Source of the DNA: Caprimulgus europaeus
Taxonomy: Eukaryota; Chordata; Aves; Caprimulgiformes; Caprimulgidae
Assembly: GCA_907165065.1 (NCBI GenBank)
Contig: OU015529.1
Span: forward strand, 8,667,054 to 8,731,053
Direction: 5' to 3'
Length of the DNA: 64,000 nucleotides
The notes beneath the pieces were generated by a model. It was not told the DNA's origin and did no database searches. It saw only the letters and a program-made list of their open reading frames with translations. Position 1 is the stretch's first letter, and each line of letters opens with the position of its first letter. Below are positions 1-11,400 of this stretch, piece after piece. The position numbers and the translations under genes were made by a program.

Positions 1-1015
1 ATATATTGTTCATTTATGGGACTTGATAAAGTGCTTTGTTTAAGACATACTGTTTGCTGTTAGCAAGTATTAGGTTTTAGCCATGACTCTGCTTCCATTT
101 ATACTTGTTCAAGTGAAAATAACTCTGGTTGTGCCAGCAGGCTGACCCTGTTGCAAAGCAAGTGCAAGCAAAAGCGATCTTGCCACCAGGTTTCTAATGG
201 AACAGAGAACAAGAATAGAATCCTTCAAATTATTAGTACTTTTTTATTTTAACTGGAATAGCTTGCAGGAGTCCTACTTATAGACCAGAATCCCATCATA
301 CTAGCTGTTCCACAGGCTCATAATGAAAAGGCACTTCTGACCTTAAAAGCCCAATGAATTACAGTTAACTTCAGTGAAGCCAAGATACCACCTCAAAGAC
401 TTTATTTATTCTGAAAACCACATACTGTATTTAAGTGCTTTTGAAACAATAAATATTTTAGTATTATAAACTATGTTAATGCACTATGTTATCCTCAAAA
501 AGTATATCCATAAAGATACATGAGGAGAAGACTTGTGCTGGTACTATCTCAGATAAGAGATACACTTCTCAATACAGAGATATTTCTTTCTAAAGTATGA
601 AAATAACTTATCAGTTGCCAGAATAGATCAAAATTTAACCCATAAAATCTTTCTTTAAGAATTCTGCCATTTTTGCAAGGAATTGTTATTTGCTATGCAA
701 ACAAAAGGATTTCACAAGACTTTTACAATTGAAATGTATTTTTAACCACTGTTATTGAAGCAGATATTGATGTTTTTGTTTTGTAGTGTGATGTTTTAAG
801 ACATATGGCAGTGTGGAAGCTTACTTTTGGTTAGCAAAGCATTTCAATCACAGATGAATACAGTTTTATGAATAGCATGCCTTCTTCATCTTGTTGGGGA
901 ATGGTACAGAAGGGGTGAGAAGTCAGGGGAGCAGCATAGCAAATTGTTGAAAAACCTCGTAGTTTCATGGGGAAGAAGGCTCACTCCTGGGGAAGGACCT
1001 TGATGTGTTGTGCAC

Positions 1016-1130
1016 AGTCCTGGTGCAGGGTCATGAGGTTTGCCTTCTTTCTTCTCCTGCTTCCTGAAATCCCCAGAGGCTGGAGAGATGATCCCAGATC
1101 CTGGAGTAGGGTTGTGGGTCTGCCCACCCC
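1016..1130 (+). repeat. Imperfect direct duplication
   Basis: Two related G-rich stretches lie about 80 bases apart. Each starts with CCTGG, continues through AGGGT and a G/T-rich core, and ends in TGCC (about 1019-1045 and 1098-1122). They are diverged and I cannot assign them to a known repeat family. This could be an old minisatellite remnant or chance similarity. Confidence 0.3.
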
Positions 1131-2283
1131 AAGAGTCTTTTCCCAAAATCTTTGTTCCCTAGTATTTTTATGAGTCCTTGGATATATAAGTGAGTAGAGC
1201 TCATGGATGACTACTGCATTCAAATAGCGCTGTAATTCTCTGATTTGCTGTCACTCTTGTTGGCTCTTGCAATCTGCTTGTTGCAGACACTTCTAGACAC
1301 TTTTGCAGTTCTTAATGATCAACAGGTTTGCATAGGTTAGCTATTTCCTCGAGCACACCAAACCTATGCTGTTGTTTGGGACAAGTGGTTGATCATATTT
1401 TGTCTAGTGCTACAGCAAAGTGTTGATGAAAGTTCACTCTCTTATACTCACAGCTCTCTCTAATTTATTTTCAGTCCAAAATAATTTTAAAGAAGATAGG
1501 AATTGGGTAGTATGCAGAAACCACTGCCCTGTTGTGGTAGGTCCTGAGCAGTTATCAGGGAAACAGAGCTCTCCACAAGCCTCAGGAACCTTGTGCACAT
1601 GTTTGTCTAATTCTTGATAGTTTCAAGTGTTCATATTGCCTTGTTTCTGGTTTTAGCTATATCTTCTTTATGAAGAATATAGTAGAGTTAAAGCATTTAA
1701 GAAAGGTATATGAATTTGAGTACTCCAGGGCGCAGAAAAATAGAAAGGATAACCTGATGTTATCCACTGGATGAAAATGAGCTTGAGGGCATTTACCATA
1801 TTCTCTCCTTTTATGCATCTTGCAGAATATGCCAATTGTGGAAGTGGATGTGGCAGCTTTGTTCATCCTCTTGCACTCAGTCCCATGGCAACATTACTTT
1901 CCCTGGCACAGAGCTGTAACCTTTCCTCTGGAGATCTGAACTGCTCTGCAGTACCAGCAAGGAAAATCACACTGCTTTTAGAGAGATAGATTCCCTTAAA
2001 CTCATACACAGATAGCAGCTCTAAGCACAAAGATCCTTTTTAAACACCTTCCTGTACTCTTGGAAACCCTCTCTATTGACAATAATAGAAATTCAAGAAA
2101 TAGACTATTTTATCGTGGAGGAAAGTTCCCCTTCAGGAAACGATAACCAAGACTAGTTCTGCCTATTTTTGTGATGAGAGTTGTTAGACTATTAGTCTCA
2201 ATTTACTGGTATATCTACTCTATCTCTGAAACCTCACTTCCAGTTAACCATTAGTCTTTATTACATCGTTTTTCTAGCTGTCC

Positions 2284-2311
2284 TTTTTTTTTTTTTTTTC
2301 TCTTTTTTTTT
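2284..2311 (+). repeat. Poly-T tract
   Basis: A run of 16 T is followed by CTC and a run of 9 T, all within the GFRA1 intron. It is simple low-complexity sequence. No retroposon body was recognised on either side. Confidence 0.85.
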
Positions 2312-5300
2312 AAGTCCTCTGGAGAAGACTGAGCAGGAAGGATGTTGAGCCTGTATGTCACAGGAGGAGTCTCCATGCCATCACTGGCCATCAGTGGCTT
2401 GGCTGCAGTGGGGAAGGGTGAAGGGACTGGGGGTTGTGCCCATACTGGGGTGCAATTAAGAGATTGGAGTAGGTCCATATTTTGATTTGGGAAAAAAGTT
2501 TGAGGCAACTCTGCATTCTTATCCTTGATTAAAGAGGATATATTGCCTTCCTCTGCCAACAGCAAACCCAAGTACATGGAGTATGTTTATGCATATGAAG
2601 TTATTTGAGTCTAAAGAGGCAATCACATGACCTAATCAAATTCTGCTTTTGTTTATACACTTGTAAAAATGGAATAACTCCACAGTTGTGTACATTGCAA
2701 TTATCCTTAAGTGTAAGTTGTAATTATCAGTTACTCCATACATATATATGCGTCATTCTTTGATATTTCTATGTAACTCGTAAACTAATGTTCTTAAAAA
2801 ACAAAGGCTTGCAGTTATCATGTGGCAGATATGATCAAAAGCATTTCAGTAATAATAAAGAAGATTTTTTAGCAATAGTTTCTTCCCTGTAACCAGCAGC
2901 AAAGGAAATATAGAAAACTCCAATGGAAATTAGAACACAATAATAGTTAATAATTCTAAATCATACATTGGTGACAAGGTAGCATAGCTGCAAAAAATAG
3001 TATACTGTTGAAGAACTAAAATTTGGAACCTTTTCCCTAGTAATTCAGATGCCTAAATTTTTCAAGTAGTCAAACCAAGTTTATGGGACAGAAAATGAAA
3101 CATAGTCTTTTAACCAAATTGGCTAACATATACTCTTAATAAAAAAACATTAACAATAACAAAACAGGTGAAAATCAATATATTTTTGTTCTGCTTTTAA
3201 CCTGTCTGTTCATTTTACTTAGGGTCTTCACTGTCCATTAGTAATCAAATACTGGAAATAAATCACACCCTTTATCTCCTACTTACTCTTTATCACTAGA
3301 ACTCCTAATCAGCTGTCTTACCCAAATAATAGATCTCTACATTATCCTCAAACCATCCACTCTACATCATTTTTCAACTTGCTATTGAGTTCCAGATCAT
3401 GAGACACTGTCACCCATTTTAGTTCCTTGCCTTCGAAATCAATAGGAGTTCAAAATGTTTATTTCAGGCTGTACTTTGGAGGAGAGCCTAACTATTTCAC
3501 ATCAAATTGTAGTTCTAATCGGTGGATTTGGACTAATAATCCCGCTTCAGGTTAAGCCTTCCTGTGTGCTTAGCTCTTTCTGTGAGCCACAAGTAAACAG
3601 ACTGGCTGTTGTGCATAATGCAGGGTATTTTTTCATAGGTTCACTCAGCATGTATCCTAAAGAATTATAGGATTATCCTCCCTCATGTCTTTCTTAAAAC
3701 AGAATTAGGTATTCAGGGCAGTAATTTACTAGATACTGCATTACCTGGTACTACTTTATTTTTCCAGATTGACATTTTCAGAGGCCTCAAGTTGCCTCTA
3801 ATTCAAGGCTAGATATGCATTACCACATGCACATAAACATTTAAATGTACAGAATTCATGCTTGGATTTGTAATCTGTGCATTCAAATTTGTTATGTACA
3901 TGGGAGGTAAGATGTGTACCAGGTAAGATCTAAATAGCTACCTGTAGTTGTAAGTACCTGATTTGTGCAGAGAGTTGGGTAAGTGGGCATATAAATTAAG
4001 GGTGCACAGATGAGCGCAAAGCAGTTACAATTATTTGTGAAAACCCATTCGTTCCTAAATTTGTGTCTGCACAAATGTATGAAAGTGGTTTGATCAGAAC
4101 TTGTCTGATCAACAGTGTTTAGAATGTTTTTTACAATGGCTTGCCCTCCTCTAGAAATAGTGCATTAACCGTTGCGTGTATCCAAGTTAAAGTCTTGAAG
4201 ACTATTATATAATTAATTCTATGCCAGTGTACTACTCTGCACGCTTCAATCACATATGCACTGTAATTGGTTTTGAGGGCAAATTTAGGGGTCTTTTCTG
4301 GAAGGGAAGTCAAATGCAAATTCAGAAGGAAAAATTGTCCCTTTTTTCATACTGATTTTGAACTTAATTAGTTTGACATATTCTTGCAACTATTTGCAAA
4401 ACCATGCTCTCATCAAGAGTTGGCCTAACCCCTATTACTTTTGATTAAGATTTCTTGATTATTCCTAAGGATTCAGTCATGGTTATTTGCAGATGAGAAA
4501 TTCAGATTGTTATAGGCACAACTGAAAAGGTTTAGATAAAAAGAACACATGGCCTGTACTCAGAGAACAGCTTAATGAGAATACTTAGGAATCATTAATT
4601 AAGCAGAAGCTTTTCACCTTCAGGCAGATGGCTCAGATACAACAAAATGTTGTATTTAGTAGCAATACAACTTTTTAGTAAGTGCCCTTAGTGAGAGAGC
4701 TCTGCTCTTTGGAAGCTGAACTGGTTACCCTGGGTCTGCATCAGAGAGACAGCCCCTAAAGTACAAGTCATGCTGGCTCATGTCAGTATAACAGGGGACT
4801 GGACTCTGGTGATTCATGAAAATTTAAAGAGAGCAACTGGCAAAGCTGCAGCTCCAAATAATCTCCAAGCCAGCGAGACGCATCTGCTCATACATGCTCT
4901 GCAAGTCCTCATTCATCATCTACTGCCCTTTGTTATGTACAAAGCCTGTTGTAGTGTAATTACGTTCATCCATGCACAGCATATCAGAAATGGAATGTCC
5001 TATGCTGTTCAAGTGGTCACTGAGTGTGAGCAGCATAGTGATATCCCAAATGCCTTTTGCAGATGCTGTTCTCAAATACTAGGGAGGCTAATCCCATGTT
5101 GGCCACTGAACATGGCCTCTCTTAAACCCATTAAATTCACTCCCACTGGGGCAGCTCAGTACACTAGTGCAGTATCAGTGCTGGAGTGCATGTGCAGCCT
5201 GCATATACTGTTAATGCACAGTAGACACAGTCTGGATTATACTCATGCTTCATGTCTAGTAATGCTGTCTTAGTTCTGACTATCCACCCACTGGTCTGGA

Positions 5301-6325
5301 GGTAGGAGTAACACAAGAAGCCATATTGTTGCTGTAGTCAACACACACCCAAATGTATTATTTTGGAATGCTTCCTCTTTGGAAACTTGATGATAACATA
5401 TTGACACAGAAACTTGCTAGTAAAACAAAGCTAATGCTTGTGAGCATTAGATGCATCTGAGTAGGTAGATCACAAAAACCACTCCTCACTTGGTCTGTTT
5501 TCTACTTGCCTCAGCTCAGTGCAGGACTATTAATAAAACTGTTATGCACTCAGGGAAATATTTGCTGCCAACTGTCATCAATCAAGATTCTCTTCAGATA
5601 GCACTCTCAAGATGTTTTTGTAGGTGAAACCTCCTAATCTCTCTCTTGAGTCCCACTAAAGGATGTTAAAATTTGGTAGCATAGGACACCTTCAAGATTT
5701 TTCTTGTAGGGTTTGCAATGGAATTAGAAAAATATGAGGATATAGGAGAACTGTCCCTTTTTAACAGAGCAGCTCACCTCACAGAAAGGGAAATGGAGGG
5801 CACGGGGAAACATCCTGAGTGCTTTGTGACGTTATAAACCTGTATCCCATTAATTCCTCAGTGTCTTTGATGAAGTGCACTGCCTGAGGTGCAAATTAGT
5901 GCCACTTTTGTGCATTGAACCTGTCCTCTTAAGAGAAGAAGTGCTCCAGAACCGCCTCCTCATTTCAAAAATACTACAGAATAGTTGTCAGTATTGACCT
6001 GAGCTAGATTAAACTAGCTACCGTGGAATATAAGGCTGTGTCTCCCATTAATAATCCCCTGAACTATCCAGTCTACCACAACATAATACTTCAAAAAGTA
6101 GGCAAACTAGTAGCAATAAATCTTCAAAAGCTTCTTCCAGTTTAGTATGGAAACTTTACAAAATATACCCAAAGTGATCCCGTTGATCTCCATTACTTGC
6201 ATTATTAGCATTCATCTATTTGTATTTTCTGGAGTATTAAATGTAAACATAAATGTAAGCCTTCTGTCCTTCTGTGAACGATTTCTGTGATAAAACAAAG
6301 GAGAAACATATCCTGTGAATACAGT

Positions 6326-6365
6326 TTTGCATAATCTGATAATTATTTGCATAATCTGGTTATTA
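6326..6365 (+). repeat. 20-bp tandem duplication carrying a POU octamer
   Basis: Two adjacent 20-base units occupy 6326-6345 and 6346-6365 and match at 18 of 20 positions. Each starts TTTGCATAATCTG and ends in an AT-rich ATTA. At the unit junction the exact octamer ATTTGCAT (6345-6352) is formed, which is the reverse complement of the POU-factor site ATGCAAAT. The first unit has the one-base variant TTTTGCAT. The duplication is directly visible. A regulatory role is inference. Confidence 0.6.
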
Positions 6366-7482
6366 TAGGCTCAGATTTCTTTTTTTAATAGGGTTATAAT
6401 TGTTAAACAGCTAACATTCACAATACTTTTTCTGTTTCAGAAATTGTTTCAGTGATGGAAAAAAATTCTCAGTACTTCTTACTGAGCTCAAATTTGAGGC
6501 CACGTATGCAGATGTTAGGAAGTTACTTCCCATTTTCACTTGCTGCTGCCTGGCCAGTGGGAGAATTCTCATTGGTGTGGTGGTATCAGGGCAGTAAAGA
6601 ATAAGGCACCTTTCTAATAAGGTTGTGATTCTGCAGACTCCTCTTACACCAGAGTTTCTCTGCTTATTTGAGTAGCTTTATTAACTACAGTGTGTTGTGT
6701 GTGAGAGCATCGTTCATGTGTAAATAATGGATGTGAGGAAGGCCACTATAATGTCATCCATTCAAGTGTGGTTTGCTGTAACCCGCTAAAGTACAGCCTA
6801 CTAAGGAGAATTAGTGTTCAGATTTCAGTCCTAGTGTTTTTGAGAAGGGATCATTTTTCTCTCTTCACTCACTTCATCAGGGGAAGAATGAATGTAGGTT
6901 GCTACATCAAAGTCTCTCGCAAGTATTGAGTTTTAAGATCCATACTACAAGGGCCTTTTAATAACATTTAGGAAGCTGACAGGACAAACCAAGGTCTAAC
7001 TAATGGAGATCTGTGGACAAGACCAACGGGATGTTTATTTTTTTTTTCATTCATGACTTAAATTCATTGAAACATATGCTTGTAGTAGAAAATAAAATGC
7101 CAACCATAAAAGTTGTATGATATTAATTCACTTTTAGAAATTAAAATGCTATCAGAATTTATTAATCAGGAATACTAACACTGAATTTGAATACTGTTCT
7201 ACAAAAGTATAAAGGCTTATATTATAATGAAAATAGAAACAGATTATTATAGACACAGCTAGCAGCTATGCTTAAAGTGGAAGTTGTCTTACATTTTGCA
7301 TTAAAAAATTCCTGTGATCAGTGACTTTGAACTTTGCCAAAACGTTAACTATTTGGATGAAATTTTTGTGTTATATGTGTGGTTCTGGCTGAATTACTGG
7401 GGGATAACTGCCTTTTAAAACCATCACATGCCATAACCTGCTTTTCTTATAGACTCACCTTATTAAATTTGATTGCTTTATT

Positions 7483-7495
7483 AAAAAAAAAAAAA
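7483..7495 (+). repeat. Poly-A tract
   Basis: A run of 13 A lies inside the GFRA1 intron and is followed by TTTTT. It is a simple homopolymer. No retroposon was recognised upstream. Confidence 0.8.
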
Positions 7496-7975
7496 TTTTT
7501 ATGCTGAATGGTATTTTCAGTGATAGAAAGGAACATGGATACTGAGGCAAGTACTGCTGCAGCAAGTTTACTGAAATTTCAGCTTTGCCAGCTCTGAGGA
7601 TACATCTGTGCACCTGCAGAATTCAGCTATAGGATTAGAGGAACAGGGAGCAAATGCTTTAAATTTTTATTTCAGTGGCACTTCTGAAGAGCAGATTGTG
7701 CCAAAAATGCAAAATTCACCAATTAATCCAAATCACAGCTGTTCAAGATTAAATTACTTTAAAAGAAAAAAAGCAGTCTCTAAATCATGTAATGATTTAA
7801 CAAGACTCGGGTACAGGCATAGGCACATAACTCTGGATATAAGGGATCTAATGCATTGGGCATGAAATGTGTAAACAGAATTGAGGAGGAGAGGGCATAG
7901 CTGTATGGTGGGTGCTCAACTAAGCGGCTAGTTTCTTCTACCTTTCTGTGCAAGGTTACTTTAGTATTAGTTAGT

Positions 7976-8030
7976 ATTAATATTTAGTAATTTAGTATAA
8001 ATGTTAGCTTTTAGGATTAATATTTAGTAA
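7976..8030 (+). repeat. AT-rich direct repeats
   Basis: The 15-base word ATTAATATTTAGTAA occurs exactly at 7976-7990 and 8016-8030. Related TTAGTATTA and TTTAGTATAA words lie between and before the copies. It reads as a small local duplication in low-complexity AT-rich DNA. Confidence 0.65.
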
Positions 8031-8207
8031 AAGCCTCTGCTTTTGTCTCCCTGTAATTGTAGCAAAGTCTCTTGTTATCTGAATTGGTTTTGAAACCCTT
8101 TTAAGGCTTTCTGTGTTTTCTTTATGTGCATAACTATGCCGCTACTCACAACACACACGCACGTACACATATGGTTATAAAGGTAAAAGTCTTGAACATT
8201 CAGTAAT

Positions 8208-8416
8208 TTCTTTGCTGAAAGGGATCTCAGGTACTGGAACGGGTTGCTCAGGGCAGTGGTGGAGACCCCATCCTTGGAGGGATTGAAGGGTTGTGTAAAC
8301 GTAGTCCTGAGGGACACGGTTTGGTTGAGGACTTGTTAGTGTTGGGTTAATGATTGGACTCAATTATCTGAAAGGTCTTCTGCAATCTAGGCAATTTTGT
8401 GTGATTCTGTGATTTT
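8208..8416 (+). mobile_element. CR1 LINE 3'-end fragment (old copy)
   Basis: This is a 5'-truncated CR1 (chicken repeat 1) fragment in plus orientation. Diagnostic words appear in the order expected for the CR1 3' region: a 'GGTACTGGAACGGGTTGCTC' block, 'CCATCCTTGGAGG', 'GGACACGGTTT', 'GATTGGACTCAAT', 'AAAGGTCTTCTGCAATCTA', and a terminal 'TGATTCTGTGATT' octamer-repeat end. CR1 has no poly-A tail and ends in short repeats of this kind. The copy is diverged from the consensus as I remember it, so it looks old. It lies in the GFRA1 intron in sense orientation. No coding capacity remains. Confidence 0.85.
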
Positions 8417-11400
8417 TGGTCACTTGACTAAAAGCAGATGTTCATGGTCATTCTCTTCCCTTTTAAAAGTTATGAGTGAATGTGATGCTCAAGAAACCAA
8501 TAGTACCAGTTGCTTAAGGTTGGCATAGCACAAACAGAAGCTTCCTGTAATGCTCAGCACTTAAGGCCTTATGCAGACTGGTGTTCAGACAAGCTTGCCT
8601 GATCTTTCCTTCCAGCTGCAGAACCAGAGGACAGCAGCCCTGGTACTGCTGCCCGAGTGCAGAGGCAACGTGTGACCTTATTTTCTTAATCTCTCCCACC
8701 TCCTGACAGGTCGGAGCTGGATGGCTCCTGCGGCCGGCTGATGCGGTGAGCATCCCTGCTGAGCTCTCTCCTTGCCACTCTGGTTTTGGCTTGGGAGGCT
8801 CCCAAGTTTTTCTTAGCAGAGAGTCCCAGACACAGACCATCCTGTCATCTGCTCAGTGCAGAGGAGAACTTGCCAGCAAGTAACAGGCGTAGCGCATGCC
8901 TGCCTAGCACAGAGCAGCACATCACAGCCACCCCTCCAGCCAGCAGCTACCTGCTGGTAGAGGCACACCTGGAGCTGTGAGACGCGCTGTAGAGGCACTG
9001 TCGCTGCATAACTATGGTGCCTCTTTTCAAGGCTCATTAACACAATACAGAGCTGTGCTGTTCTGGCTGAGCTGCTTTTAGTCCCCTAGTAGCCGTGGCT
9101 GACAGCTGCTCAGGAGTGTTTACACCACACTCCAGTGCACCACGTAGCCCAGTCTAATAGGGGAGGTAGGTACTTCACCTGCTGCCAAATAGAACAACTT
9201 TGTTTGCGTATTTGGACACGCAAGGGCACACACTCCAGGCTGGAGAAGTGTTATGAGATCTGTAGTTCTTCAATGGCTTACCTTTGTTCAAAATTAAAAG
9301 CTGGGTATGTCTTTTAGCTGGGATTGTAATGGCTTCGTGTTCATGCTGCTTTTCTTTAGATGCTGTTGAGTGTGCAATAGTCAGATCCTACCTGTAACTG
9401 CTACATACGGCACTGGATTGATAGGTGTGGTGAATCATTAAGGAAATGAGTTTTAATAATAAAATTGCGAACATCTTGACTTTAGATGACATGACTGATC
9501 AGTTTTATATTTTTTAGAGAAAAAAAAAAAGAGAAGCTAGGCAGCCTAAGCCATTGAGATATTAACCTAACACAACTTATTCTGTCTATGCTTTTTAGTA
9601 TTCTGTTTTCTCCTCTGCCTTTCTTGATGCAAAAATATTTGCTTGAGGCAAATCCATAAAAAGACCATATTAGGAGAATTGCATAATATCCCCTAAAAAT
9701 AGGAACCAAGAATCTAGGACTATAGAAATTCATTTTACGCAGATAAATGAATGACTGAACATGAAAACAAAATTGTTAGCAAGTTACTGTACTGCCATGA
9801 AAGGTAAATCAGTTCAGTTGTCTTGGCTGGGTGTCATATTTTGTGCTATGCTCACTGGGAGACTAATTGCTTGAAATAAATATTTGAAGATCTCTGTGTC
9901 TGGTCCTTGTAAGCTGTTTGATCAGTTCGGTGTTTCTGATAGGATCTGGTTTTTATAAAACATTTAACATTGCATTAGGCAGTTTTTGTGCCATATTGTC
10001 CCAGCCATATAAGTGCAGTGAGACATGGGGCTTAATTAAGTCTCATCTTTACTAACATGAGGATCTGGGAATGGTCCAGCAGTAATTCATTCAATACAGG
10101 TCATTTTGCCTTCTTTACACTCTTGTTCCTGCTCATTTTGAGAGGATTATTCCCAGCTCCTCCACTTCATTCCCCCCAGTCAAGTTGTCATTTAATTTTA
10201 AGAATGAAGAGGTTAGAGGAAGGAAGTTTTTGTCTATCTGTATCACACTTTATCAACTTTTAGAACTGTTTATCAGGTTTCTGAAGGGATGTCTGCTGCT
10301 AAGTGTGTTTCCATCTATGTCTATCAAGAGACTCAAGTCTCTGCACTGGACACCTGTTAGACCAGAGCTAATTCGATCCATTGTTACCCAGCAATCTGGG
10401 GAAGAGACACTGTTCCCAGCCCACCTGGCCCTGTCCAGATGGGACTGGACAGTCCTACCTCGTTGGTGACAAAAGAGCTGGAAAACTGACTTTAGCAGAA
10501 GAGCAGCCCACACATGTCCTCACCCCTCTTCCCTGAGGATTTTTCATGCCTGTGCTGTGGTGAAGCCTTTTCTTTTCAACCCTTGTTTCTCCTGAAGGAA
10601 TGTGTGGCAACGATCTTAGGAGACCCACCATCCTTTTTTCTTTTCCTGTCCAGAAGACAAACCTCTCTGCTTTGAGATTACCCTCTATCCCTTGTTTCTG
10701 ATGCTTAAATACTCAAAACCAGAAAGTATCTATTAATGTTGAGGGATAAGGGCACTTTTAAAATGCCTTGTGTATTCCCTTAAGAAAGAGAGAGCTTTGT
10801 GAAGGTGAGCTAGGTAGTTCTATCACTGCACAGTGTTGCCCACTACCCAGCTGTCTGCTGGTTTTAGATATGGCCTGACTCCTGATTTCTGAATGCTTGA
10901 ATGGGCAAACCAGAGGGTGGCTGGGCCCAAAGGCAGTTGGGCATCCTGCAGTGCTGAGGACTACCTGGGGTCCACCACCCTGCCCAGCTGGGGAAAGCCA
11001 GACAAGACACTTGTAGGAGAAAGGGGACAAAGTGTGTGATTTTAGGACAAAGGTCCAAAGCTATGGGGGACAGGAGCTTAGGGCTGGGAGGTGGTGGGAT
11101 CTGAAGGGACTGGCTGATAAACTGTTCATTGCACTGCACTGCAGCCTGTAAAACTCTGTGTGTGTTTCCCTAGTGAATATTTGGGCACAAGGGGGTAATT
11201 GGTTTGCTTTATTTAATGTCTCCCAGCTGAAAAACTTGTGATTTGCTTCTTAGTGTGGTGGGTGTTATCTACATAGCTTTGGAGACTAGTGCTAGCAGTA
11301 TCTTAGTAATGCTTATTTTTAAAAGATACTTTCTCCACTCTACAAAGTGGGATGACAGCAGTGTAGTGTTTTAGGCAGAATGACGACTGATAATTTCATG

